A stretch of 64,000 nucleotides of DNA from the NCBI GenBank assembly GCA_021464245.1, contig JADCRB010000120.1, forward strand, positions 4,795 through 68,794, in the 5' to 3' direction. The stretch comes from Carallia brachiata. Its lineage: Eukaryota; Streptophyta; Magnoliopsida; Malpighiales; Rhizophoraceae. Positions 46,271-56,569 of the stretch are shown in pieces. Position 1 is the first letter of the stretch. Each line of letters opens with the position of its first letter. The notes under the pieces were generated by a model, which did no database searches, was not told where the DNA came from, and worked only from the letters and a program-made list of their open reading frames with translations. The position numbers and the translations under genes were made by a program.

Positions 46271-46769
46271 TATGTGAACATAAAAAAGTCAGCAATTTAT
46301 GAAGTGGAAGCAGTGGAAAAGGTCGCACTATCTTTATTCTTTTTTTGACTGTAATAAAATCGTTACATTAATAATTCATAAAAAAAGAACACATTAAAAT
46401 GACACAAAAAAATGGAAAATACTTGTTTGGAGCAGGACACATATGCATAAAGGCTTACAAATCTTTTGCTTGAAATGACCATTAAAAAAGTTAGGGTACA
46501 AAATTCAGAACTACCTATCGAATTGTAACAAGACCTATATAAACTCAAAGTAGTCACTAGATCTACAATAGCCAAAAAAAAAAAGCTGTGTATTGCAGCA
46601 TCAACCGCACGTCACGTCGGCAGACAAATCACAAACTTCATCGGGATACCTTTGGCAATGACTACTGACACAGTCAACAAACAAACATAAAAGTACAAGC
46701 AATCCACCCAATTCAAAAGGAAAATCCCACAGATGCCTGTTCTGCTAGTAACAGTGGTGTTGACAGTGA

Positions 46770-47279
46770 GTGTCGACGGCTACCGAGACAAGGCCGGCAG
46801 CGAGGGGAGAGATAAGGGCAGTAGTGACAACTGTTCTAGAAAAGGCAACGGCTCTGAAAGTGGCTCCGACGGCGCTTGCTTGGTCTGCAACATCGAGGAC
46901 TCCAACTGTCTCGTCAGCGGCCGGTAAAGCAGCCTCGGCAGCGAAAACAAAACTGGAGAACGTGGCGTCGGCGACCGATACAACGATGCCAGCGACAGAG
47001 GCTAAGGCAGAGACAGTGGCGTTGGTACCAAAGTCATCGTCGAAAAAGCAAAAATGGCTGCTGAGCACCAAGGGATGTAGATCTGGTTACAGGGAAGCTA
47101 AGGGTGGTGTTATTATTGTCAGATGCGGTCGAAAACGAGCCACAAAACCCCATAAACGTAAGTATGGGGGTCTGATACAGGCTGGGCAGAAGGAAAGGAT
47201 AGGGGAAGAAAGATGGAGACCAGGAAGGGAGAAAAGGACCGATCTTGAGGACTGGAGATGGGTTTTGGTGGCTGGCTGA
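46770..47279. other. GC-rich Ala/Thr/Ser-rich ORF in MULE
   Basis: The + frame of 169 codons has many Ala-Thr-Ser residues, then a basic Lys/Arg part. The minus strand over 47071-46745 is open too and reads as an Ala/Val-rich repeat. Neither frame shows a recognisable fold. Repeated GCGAC/GTCGC-type words suggest either captured coding sequence or a low-complexity exon. Direction of the parent gene is undetermined. Confidence 0.35.
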
Positions 47280-47975
47280 CGGAGGTAATACCTCTTCCGG
47301 CCAGGGAGGGTCGAAATTGTATTTAAAAAAATAGAGAGCTTTTTTGTGAGAGAAAACGTAAGGAAAGAAAAGAAAACGGGTGGAACAAGTTTAACTCATT
47401 GTCATCATTCTTTGGTTTTGTACAATGACGAAAATAAATTCCAGCTTTATTGAAAAAGGAAAGTAAGTTCAACAACTCATCGTTAGTGAGCTTGGAAGCA
47501 GCACCAAATTTCTTTATCACGTGTCGCGCGCTCTGAGACGACGAGCCGAAAAATTTGAAATCGTCGCTCCTGGCGGCAAGAGGGCTAAAACGACAATTTC
47601 AGTGGAGGGTTTTGCAGTTTTCCTTTTTTTTTTTTTTTTTTGTCATAAGAATTAAAAAAAAATTGTTTCCCAAATTTTAGTAAACGTAAAAAGAAACGGA
47701 AATTTTTAAAAAATACCACCTCATCAATTGTTGATGATGTGGTATATGCTGTGTGAAAAAAATCTTACGTGGCAACTGATGTAATGGCACATGATAAAAT
47801 TAACAGCAACTTAACAGAGATGAATACTTTTCATTTATGAAATTAATGTAAAAAGTAAAATTTAACTAAAAAAAAAGTAGATAAAGATTGAAAAAAAACT
47901 TAAATATGGAGATTGGAATTTTGTTTTATGCCTTTACAAAACCATTTGCGGCCATTCGGTTTTCTCCCTAGTTAA

Positions 47976-49050
47976 TATGTATGAGATAATTTGAATATCT
48001 GAAAAAAAAAAAAAAGGGTCAATTAAAAATTAGTAGGAAAATAAAGTTAAAAATAGAATTTTTTTAACCATGCCAAAAAAAAATACATAATTTTTCACAA
48101 AGGAACATGATGTATTTATTTTACATAGATTATTGTAAACTAAATTCCATTATTATTCATCAATTGTGGAGTGATTCCGCTTCAACATATTCCGTTGCCA
48201 TTTGGCTAATAAATATTTTTTTCTTCGCATCCAGTGCCCTGTATCTATTTTTTTTTTTTTTTTGGTACATTAGAAAAAAAAACAACAGAAAAAATCTACA
48301 GGTAAACACGAATATCAAAATCTTTTACTAGCTAACTTCATACTGAGTAATTTTATTTATCTTTATGCAGGCTCTTCTCCTCAAAATCTACAGGTAAGAA
48401 TAAAAAATTTCACTACCCTTAAATATTTTTTTTTGCACTTTTATTTCTTTTTATTTTATTGAAATATTTCAATAAATAATTTTTTTCGATGGAAATGAGA
48501 CTTTAATTTTTTATAATTACCGTAATACTATTTATAACAAAAAATAATAAGATATATTTTTTTTAAATGTAAAAAGTACTATGGTAATTGTAAATATTCA
48601 AGACGTCATTCTAATGGGATAAAATTTTGGGAAAAAATTTTTTAGTGCCTTACATTTTTCTTAAAAGATTTCCTGTGATATTTTTAATTTCTAACCCGAT
48701 ACAACTGAGTCGAAATGGCTAGTTCGAGCAAGGCAAAGCTAAATTACGCGTAAAATTTCCTCTCCCCACTCCCCATAGCAACCAACCTGTTACCTCTATC
48801 TCCGGTTATTAGCAAAATTGTGTAATTAATTTGATTTTATTTAAGTGAAGTCATTAAATTTTTTATTAAATATTTTATTGTACATGACTACTGCCTAAAT
48901 ATTTTTCTTGGGGATTTCCGGTTTGCTCCTGCAGTTTTGCTTTAAGGGTAAAATTCTAAATGCACTGGTTTGACTGGAGAATGCACCAAGCATTTTCTTT
49001 TGATGGATGCCTAAAATGAGCTCATGATACTCTTATTGTAAAAGAGCTTG
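47976..49050 (+). pseudogene. LecRK 'ghost' locus: flanks without a gene body
   Basis: 48030-48240 matches the type II upstream region (AACATATTCCG.TGCCATTTG). 48340-48395 matches GGCTCTTCTC..CAAAAT.TACAGG. 48700-48790 matches the leader (CGAAATGGCTAGTTCGAGCA, AAATTTCCT.TCCCC, CAACCTGTTA). There, just before the start codon region, homology jumps to sequence found downstream of relic 4 (AAATATTTTTCTTGGGGATT, GGTTTGACTGGAGAATGCAC). The whole coding region has been deleted. This is a third type II copy. Confidence 0.7.
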
Positions 49051-49553
49051 GATTTAGTATCTGATTTTTTAGCCTAATTTTTTAGTCTAAAAGTAACAAT
49101 TTTATAATTTTTAATAATAACATACATACTTTAAATAATAAAAAATAAATTGGTAAAATTTTATTATTTAAAATATGAATACTATTACTTAAAATTAATA
49201 ACTTATTACAATCAAATCATTCATCGACCTAAAAAAAATAATCAGCCAATCTTTTTTAATTGTAATAAATAAAAAAAAAGAGTTAGCTACTTCTCTCTCT
49301 CTCAGCGGAATCCCAGGCGCAAAAATCAAGCAAAAGTCAGCGCATCCCATTCTCTAGATTACGTGAGATCAAAGATTAAAATAATACAGCAGTTGAACGC
49401 TTAAATGTAAAAAAATTTAAAAAATAAATAAACTGTTTACTATTAACAAATGAATTGTAAGTTTATTTATATTTTTTTAATTAATATCTATATAGTCGGA
49501 TTCAACCAGGAAAAAAAATGTCATTGACATCCGTGCCAGCGATAAACAAACAA
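49051..49553. other. AT-rich intergenic, nothing assigned
   Basis: No gene or clear repeat. A short CTCTCTCTCTC tract is at 49291. Confidence 0.5.
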
Positions 49554-49558
49554 CTTCG

Positions 49559-50763
49559 GGTCCGTTTGGAGACGCTGTCAGTTTTTTGTTTTTGCTTTTC
49601 AATTTCTGTTTTTTGTTTTTGCTGTTTGCTGTTTTTTTGTGTTTATTGCTGTCAATTTTTGTTTTTTTTCTATAAGAATAAAAAAATAGGTAGAAAAAGG
49701 ATAGTGAGAGAAATGGTAAAAAGAGTATAACTATAGAGAGAAAAATGGGAGAGAGAGAGAGAGAAAGAGGGTAGAGAGAGAATGAGTAGAGAGAGAAAAA
49801 GGAGAGAGAAAGAGAGAAGAAAGAGAATGAGTAGAGATAATGACATAAAGAGAAACGGTTGAGAAAGAATGAGTAAACAAAATAGTAGAGCGAGAAAATG
49901 AGAGAGAGGGTAGAGAGAGAATGAGTAGAGAAAATGACAAAGAGAGAAAAGAGAGAGAGGGTGAGAGAGAGAGAATGAGTAGAGAAAATGACAAAGAGAG
50001 AAAGAGAGAGAGGGTAGAAAAGAACGAGTAAAGAGAATGATAGAAAGAAAAAAAATGAGAGAGAGGGGTAGAGAGAGAATGAGTAGAGGAATGGTAAAAC
50101 AAGAAAAAAGTGAAAGAGTCTGGGTAGAGAGAGAATGAATAGAGAGAGAAAAAGGAGAGAGAGAGGTAGAGAGAATGGTAGAAATAGAAAAAAAAGGAGA
50201 GAGGAGAGAGAGAATGATAGAGATAGAAAAAGGAGAGAGAGAGTAGAGACAGAATGAGTAGAGAGAGAAAATAGAGAGAGAGAGGGTAGAGAGAGAATGG
50301 TAGAGATAGAAAAGGGAGAGAGAGGGTGAGAGAGAATGAGTTGAGAGAGAAAGAGAGAGAGGGTAGAGAGAGAATGGTAGAGATAGAAAAAAAGGGAGAG
50401 AGGAGAGAGAGAAAATATAGAGAGAGAGAGGGTAGAGAGAGAATGGTAGAGATAGAAAAGAGTTGAGAGAGAAAGAGTAGTGAGAGAAAAAATATAGAGG
50501 AATAAAGAGAGGATGAGTAAAGAGAGATATGGTAAAGATGGTGGATAGAGAAAGAAAATGTTGTGAGAGAAAGTATAGAAAAAAAAGTGAAAAACAAAAT
50601 CGGAAAGCTATTTTTATTGTTTTCCCAATTTGATTTTTTTCTTTGAAAAACACTTTTAACTTTTCAACAAAAAACAGAAAACAGAATCAATAACAAACAT
50701 ATTTCCTGTTTTTTTTGTGAAAAATAAACAGAAAACAGAAAATTTAAACCACTCCAAACGGCC
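49559..50763. mobile_element. TIR element carrying an expanded purine repeat
   Basis: Left GGTCCGTTTGGAG and right CTCCAAACGGCC are inverted, flanked by CTTCG on both sides (49554-49558 and 50764-50768). Subterminal TTTTTGTTTTTGC-type repeats on the left are mirrored by AAAACAGAAAACAGAA on the right. Nearly all of the interior is a GA-rich repeat. The superfamily is uncertain. The 5-bp duplication could be longer or shorter because the flanks share GG. Confidence 0.65.
49700..50530. repeat. Purine-rich imperfect tandem repeat, about 0.8 kb
   Basis: Variants of GGGTAGAGAGAGAATG(A/G)GTAGAGA(G/T)A(G/A)AAA repeat irregularly, almost without pyrimidines except T in GGTAGAG and ATGAGT words. Long minus-strand frames rich in Leu, Ser, Phe and Tyr are by-products of this composition. 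Such asymmetry can form triplex or other non-B DNA. Confidence 0.93.
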
Positions 50764-50768
50764 CTTCG

Positions 50769-51335
50769 GTAGCAGCAAAGTCAAGGATGCAACCTCAAAA
50801 GAATCACTTTTCTCGTAATTTTATATAGCACTGAATTTGTTGCCACTTGCCATAGCCGTTTTTTTTTTTCTCGTTTTCTTCGAATTTTCAAGAGGCATAA
50901 ACAACTGAAACTTTTCAATGGCGTTGCAAAATCCGGAGCGAGTGCTATACTACCATTATCGCAATTAGCTAAGTTGGGAATTACCTTGCCAATCGAATAA
51001 CAAAACGTCAAGAACAAGAAATTAGTTATACAAATTTGCAAAGGCGTTGAGCGTAGGTAGGCATTCAGAATTTGTTCTTCTCATAGGACGCAATTCTCTG
51101 CATGTCCCCTCTTTTTTTTTTTTAACCAAAAAAGAAAACTAGTTATATTGGCAAAATTGAATTCTTCAACACATTTCTCAAGCAGATGAAGCTATTCATC
51201 TCATTAAGAGTTTGCTCCTCCTTTTGACTTACCGATATCCAATCTAAGTAATCAATAACTACGAATCTTACGGATAGAAAAAAATAATTACGAATCTTAT
51301 GGCAATAATTGAGTGTTAATCCCACGCTTCTTAAT
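50769..51335. other. Intergenic, nothing assigned
   Basis: No gene or repeat seen. A poly-T tract is at 51111. Confidence 0.45.
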
Positions 51336-51350
51336 ACTAATAAATTAATA

Positions 51351-51484
51351 AGGGTGAGCATTTGTTCAACTGGTTAAGGAGAATGTCCCTCAATCAGCAG
51401 GTGGGTGGTTTAAACCCCACCTAACCTCACTTCCTCCTTCTCTTTCCCAAATATTTAATAGAATTCCTTGTGAACAAAAAAAAA
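51351..51484 (+). mobile_element. tRNA-derived SINE with a 15-bp target duplication
   Basis: ACTAATAAATTAATA precedes (51336-51350) and follows (51485-51499) a 134-bp element. The element has an A-box-like AACTGGTTAAGGAGA, a B box GTGGTTTAAACCCCACC and a terminal A run. Complete and fairly young. Confidence 0.9.
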
Positions 51485-51499
51485 ACTAATAAATTAATA

Positions 51500-52075
51500 T
51501 TCTAAGGGCCTACGTATTAATTACTGATTAAATAGCATAAGCTCCAAAAATTGATAAAAAAAATATATTGATGTACAATATTCTACGATGGACTCAATTT
51601 TTTTTTCTACGATCGACACAATTTAAAACTAATAAATAAACGAATAAAACATTATCAATTTTCTCAAGTATCCTTAGTCTGGTTTAGATAACCGACCAGC
51701 ACTAACCTCGTTTTAACAGCCTGATTCTCTGCTTTCCAACATTGGAGATACCCCATCTCTTCGGCCACTCCATTCTGACTCTGCCCATACGGCGGAAAGT
51801 TTCTTTCTCTTTCTCTCGATATATCTCTCTCTCTTTCTCTCACACGCACACAAAAAGACCTTGCACTCACCGTTTCTGTGGGTGGAGCCGACTCCAATTC
51901 CTAAGAATCCTAAACAAAGAAGCCCTTTTAATTTCATGTTGCGTACTTGAACAGGCAACCGTTATTTAATAGTTTCATTTTGTTTGAAGTGTAAATTCAG
52001 AGATATTCATGTCTCAGTTTGTGGGTTTTTATCCAAACGTTAGCATTTTGTTCACGTGCAGATTCTTGGTCGTTT
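51500..52075 (+). promoter_or_regulatory. Promoter and leader of the GTD-binding gene
   Basis: A pyrimidine-rich tract (CTTTCTCTTTCTCTCGATAT, then TCTCTCTCTTTCTCTCACAC) at about 51800-51850 looks like the Y-patch/CT-rich leader of plant core promoters. No convincing TATA box directly upstream. Confidence 0.45.
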
Positions 52076-53010
52076 ATGTTCATTTGTTGCCGTTGTCCCT
52101 GTTTGGGGTTTTTTCTGATGGGCTGTTCCTTGTGCGTGAAGTATTTTGCTCAAGGTTGTGATTTCAGAGGTGGGCTTTTGGTATTGGGGTTTTTCTCGCC
52201 AGCTTTCAGTATGTTTGGGCTGTTCTGTTTGTCCTGGGTTTGAGGTTGTTGCAATTTACTCGGCATGTTAAGGGTATAGTTCAGTTTTTATGTGATGTTA
52301 GAGCAAAATCAAGCGATCCCAGAAATGGGTTTTGTCCAAAATGTGGCTTTGGCGAGGCCTTTGATTCAAAGGTTATGCGTTGCAAATGTGGTTCATTGAA
52401 ATTGTTGGAGAAATCGAAACTAAGCCGCAAGGAGAATTCAGTGTTAAATAAAGAGGATGTTAATCCAAATAGCGATGAATACGAAAGGGAATATTGTGTT
52501 GAAGATGTGGAAATTGATGTGATGGCATTGAGGAGACTTGTTCAGGTTGAGAGGCTGAGAGCAAGATTGGCCTCTGCAGAGCTTAAGAAGGAGAGAGCGG
52601 CTGCTGCTTCAGCAGCTGATGAGGCAATGAGAGTGATTTTACGCCTTCAGAGCGAAAAGAGTTCAATGGAGATTGAAGCCAATCAATTACGTAGATTCAC
52701 AGAAGAAAAGCAAGAATATGATGAGCCGGTGATCCAATCATTGAAACGGATTGCAATGAAGCATGAATGCGAAATGGGCATGTTGGAGAAATTGAGATTG
52801 TTCAGGCAGAAGCGGAAACAGTACATGCCCAGCGATGAAATAAAAGAATTTGCAGAGTTTGCTGCAAGCATAAGCTTGGAAGGTTCTACCATGGAAGACG
52901 GTGTTGGAGATGTACCAAATTACCAGGTTGATGTCAACTCCTCGACCTTGCAAGCCTCACACAACCCCTTAAACAATCAGTTTATGAAAGCGCATAGAAC
53001 AATTGGTTGA
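52076..53010 (+). CDS. GTD-binding domain protein (DUF593; FLOURY1/myosin-binding type)
   Basis: The frame ending at 53010 contains a Cys-rich segment (FCPKCGFGEAFD, then MRCKCGSLKLLEK) followed by the GTD-binding coiled coil EDVEIDVMALRRLVQVERLR. This continues through KKERAAAASAADEAM, ILRLQSEKSSMEIEANQ and a second helix (KHECEMGMLEKLRLF). The domain is known to bind the globular tail of class XI myosins, and relatives are endomembrane or organelle-surface receptors. Upstream, no ATG exists in this frame before about 52374. Instead a hydrophobic segment (GLLVLGFFSPAFSMFGLFCL) from ATG 52076 is in another frame and ends at TGA 52242. One extra T in GGGTTTGAGG (about 52238) would join them as SWV-L-RLLQF. 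So either a one-base deletion or an assembly error is present. Single exon as seen. It is the least damaged gene here. Confidence 0.75.
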
Positions 53011-53403
53011 TGTATCTTCCTTCCCCACTCCCCCCAAAAGAAACTCTGTAAATGCACATTTTAACCGTAGAAGCAATAATAATTTTTGTAAGAAAAAAAA
53101 ATGATCTTGGAGACTCTTTTTTCCTCTCTCTCTATCTAAACATTTATGTCAATGTTGATTATTAATTGGGGCGGCAGGCACATTGCTGCAATGATTTGCA
53201 GTAGTGATAATTACTGACTGCAGCAGGCACATTAATCACATTGCAACGTTGACCACAGCTGGCAAATGCCTTATGACTTGCAACTTGCAGTGAATGCAGT
53301 CTCAAATGCATTGAAATTCTTTGTTAATATCCGGCTAGTTTTTTGTTTCTGTTATGTTAACTAAGTGATTTTTTTTTTTTTTCCGTTCTGTCAATTAAAA
53401 CAA
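53011..53403. other. 3' region of the GTD gene and spacer
   Basis: AGCAATAATAATTTTTGTAAG shortly after the stop could supply poly-A signals. The rest holds GCA/TGCA-rich words and a T run, with no further feature. Confidence 0.4.
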
Positions 53404-54395
53404 TCAACTGCCTTATTGGAATAGGCTTTATTTTGCTTGCTGTCTGGAGGACGAAGGATAAGGGCAGGAAACTGTGTGATCCTTTGTTCAACTTAGTTTT
53501 TGGGGATAAATTTAAGGACCGTACAGAACCTAAGAGATTTACTTATGATGGCTTGGCTACTGTGACTAATGACTTCTCAAGAGGAAGAAAAACTTGGAGG
53601 AGTATGCGACAGAGTCTACAGGGGTTTCCTGAAGGACCGAAACTGTTACGTAGCTGTTAAGAGGGTATCAAGGTGTTCCGAGCAAGGCCATAAAGGGTTT
53701 GTATCAGAATCCAATTAAGGCACAGGAATTTGGTGAAGCTCATTGGCTAGTGCCCAGAAAAGGACCTACTACTTGCATACGAGTTCTTGCCCAATGGAAG
53801 CCTAGACTCCCACCTTTTCAAAGGAGAGAGCTTGCTGTCATGGACACTGAGGTACAAGATTGCTGAGGACTTGGCCTCTGCATTACTTCATTTGCACAAA
53901 GAAGGGGACCAACCTGCACTGCATAAAGATATCAAGCCAAGCAACATTATGTTGGAATCTGATTTTGATGCCAAACTAGGTGATTTTGGACTAGCTAAAA
54001 TAGTGGATCGTGCAAAAGGATGGCAAGCCTAAGTTTTTGGCAGGAACCATGGGCTACATGGCTCCTGAATGTTTCAAATCTGAAAAGGCAGCAAAGGAAT
54101 CGATATCTATAGCTTTGGAATTGCATGTTTGGAAATAGCTTGTGGAAGAAGGGTTTTTGAGCCATGGACAGGAGAATAATCAAGCAACAATAGTGGAATG
54201 GGTTTGGAAATTACATAGAATGGGAGAAGTTATTCAAGCTGCAGACCCAAACCTTCGGGAGAATTTGATGCAAAACAAGCAGAGGCACTTACCAACAGTC
54301 TGCTCAATGCTGAGACTCCCTTACCTTTTTATTTGATTTGCCCATTCTAGCCTACCTTCCTCCTCTAAGGAAATTGGTATCATTCTATCACCTGT
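53404..54395 (+). pseudogene. LecRK kinase relic (relic 8)
   Basis: It starts inside the membrane helix (LIGIGFILLAVWRTKDKG), followed by FTYDGLATVTNDFSRG. An indel disrupts the glycine loop (about 53590), though [19 protein letters not shown] is readable in another frame. After a gap and a stop it reads [48 protein letters not shown] and DFGLAKIVDRAKGW. The HRD arginine is replaced by Lys (HKD). Further shifts follow (MGYMAPECFKSEKAAKE, then NNQATIVEWVWKLHRMGE), and remnants of the C-terminal tail end near 54395. No lectin domain precedes it; the GTD gene lies directly upstream. It shares its membrane region with relic 2, which lies beside copy A as this one lies beside copy B. Confidence 0.9.
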
Positions 54396-55763
54396 GATCC
54401 TGTATCTCTGCTAAATATAGCCAAGGTGAGGGCTGCCATTCATGTCAGGATCATTGAAACTACCCTCGGTTTGTAAGTAAATTATTTGCTCAGATGAAAT
54501 CTTAAAAACAAATCTTCTCCCAAGGATTCTGTATATACATTGGGTTTCTCTTGGCCATTATCAACAAAAGATAAATTTCATTGTCTAATGTTGCTTGGGC
54601 AACATGAATCTAGGCATTCCATATTTATCCAGACATTAAACTGTTGAAGAAATCTTTGATTTACAATTAAAACAATCTTTGATTTACAATTAAAACAATC
54701 TCAGATAATCTGGGCACCAGATTTCAAGTCATTTCTCAACAAGAAGATCCAACTTGGTGGCCAAGTTGCAAAAATGCCAGCAGAATAAAAAATGAATAAA
54801 TAAGTAAACAGATAAGAAGACAAGCAAGAGAAATGAATGCAGTTAACGAGATTTTTGAAACAAGACAAAGGGAAGTAAAGAGCTGATGACCATATGTACC
54901 AGAGAAAAAAAAAAAAAAAAGAACACTGATGGCTGTAAAATAACTACTTACAGCAAAGTGTAGAGTAAGGTGAGCAATTTACCATAAAATAGAAACACCA
55001 GCCTGCCAGTGCATGATGCAGGTCTTGCATGCACACTTATGCAAACACTTGTATAGAAGAATGTTACAAAATATATTGGGCATTAAAACTAAAGCTGATT
55101 ATGGGCATACCTGCAATTCTACAACCTGAAGCAGAGATCGGAAGGCCTGGCGACAGCATTCCCAGCCTAGAAGTTTTTAGATGTTTTATGGATGTGATAT
55201 TTCTTCTATATCCCAACTTGACAAACATTTCTATCAAGAAATATCAAAATGATAGCTAATTATGAATTATATTATGCAGCTAAGATCCCAACCACTCAAG
55301 TATTACCATAAGAAAAATCTGTTCAACCTCCCAAGAACAGACAAAGGAATCAACAGTTTGTGGCAAAATCCAATAGGCAAACAGAGAAGATTAGAGAAGA
55401 GAGAGAAAAAGAGGTTAAAGAGAGAGCAAAATGGCCCTGAAAATTCCAACACTTCAACAAGTGTTAAGCCAACAAACAGCAAAAATGTTCAGTGGACTTA
55501 TTAGAACTCATTAGAAACATCATTTTAAAAATCTTACGGTAGGTTTTTTCAAGTCCTAGTTTCTCCTGAAACCTGTGTATTGCACAATGATACATCATGT
55601 TATAATAGGGAATCAACTTGTTTTCCCAAACCAACGCAACTACTAGATAAGAAAGCTTTCGTCCAACACAAAACCTATCTTTTCCCTACCTTATCCCTAA
55701 ACCTCTCTGCACTTAATTCTTATATCTAAAATGAGCATTCACAAAACAAAAAAAAACTCATGT
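54396..55763. other. Spacer between relic 8 and copy B
   Basis: No gene recognised. A 24-bp direct repeat (ATCTTTGATTTACAATTAAAAC) occurs twice near 54652-54697. The corresponding stretch was deleted beside copy A. AAACAGCAAAAATGTTCAGTGGACTTA (55475) also occurs at 414, which ties the window's left edge to this unit. Confidence 0.5.
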
Positions 55764-56569
55764 TTACATACAGTATGAGACAGCCAAGCTGTAATACTTG
55801 ACATTTACAACAAAAGTACTTGGGTGTACCTAATGGAGTATTGAGGATTGATCCACAACAGGAAGCAAGGTTCGCAACCTTTGTGCTGTGATCACTAACC
55901 ATGCGTTGGGTTCCTTCCATAAATATATAAATGAGTAAGGGATGATCCTGGATTATAACATTGTCGCTGAATTCAAAATTTATTTGCTAAGGTGTGCAAA
56001 GCACCAAATTCTAATATTTGGCACTAAAACAATAGTCAATAAAAGCAGTGGGATGTACCTTTATAGATCCTTGAGAATCAATCTACAACAGGAAGCGAGG
56101 TTCACAAAATCCGCGCTTCAATCACTCATGTTTTTTTTTTTTTCCCCTAAAAACAAGCACACAAACTTTCAAAAGATTATCAATCTTAAATAGAATGCAA
56201 GACAACTTTTGAAGATTCTTGTGTCATAATAAAATTAGACCCAACCAAAGAAGTTCTACCTCGTGCATCTCTAGCTTCATAGAATGACATCTACAATTTA
56301 AGGTTCCTTGAGATAAAATAATAATATTTAATTATAAAATTATTATTGGCGACAGTAGTGCAATAAGAAAACAAAATATGCCCTAAGAATCCATCCCCTC
56401 TACAGAAACTGGCCAATCAAAGTGGATTCAACTTCCCGGCATTCAACTATTCAAGAAATTGAATCATTTTTAAAAGTTGAGCATTGTCCTTAACGACAGG
56501 AAAGAAAAGCTAACACTTACTTTATATTACGTCAACATACCCAATTTTTTTGACTTTATCTTCAGCCCA

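Larger units (their letters stand above)
45400..47975. mobile_element. Mutator-like element with long terminal inverted repeats and a GC-rich core
   Basis: About 250 bp at the left (45480-45725) is the reverse complement of about 47965-47715. Paired landmarks are TAAAAGGCTGAAAGCAAAAT and its partner, ATTAATTTTATAATTAAAAA, GTTGCCA(T/C)GTAAGA and the palindrome CATCATCAATAATTGATGATG. No transposase signature is seen. The interior at 45840-46140 and 46730-47280 is far more GC-rich than the surroundings, as expected of captured host sequence (Pack-MULE). Exact ends and the 9-bp duplication could not be fixed. Related GGCCGGTTGC and ACCATTTG(T)G(G)GC motifs lie at both edges. Confidence 0.7.

Noticed and set aside
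46770..47279. A genuine Ala/Thr-rich host gene
   Set aside because: It lies inside long inverted repeats, with both strands open and no recognisable fold. A captured fragment is the more economical reading.
49670..50653. Long minus-strand frame (327 codons) rich in Leu, Ser, Phe and Tyr
   Set aside because: It is the complement of the GA-rich tandem repeat. Two frames are open at once and composition is purely repeat-driven.
51351..51484. Possible tRNA gene
   Set aside because: A- and B-box-like motifs are present, but there is no cloverleaf, and the poly-A tail and target duplication show a SINE. The same applies to 1-178 and 2104-2240.
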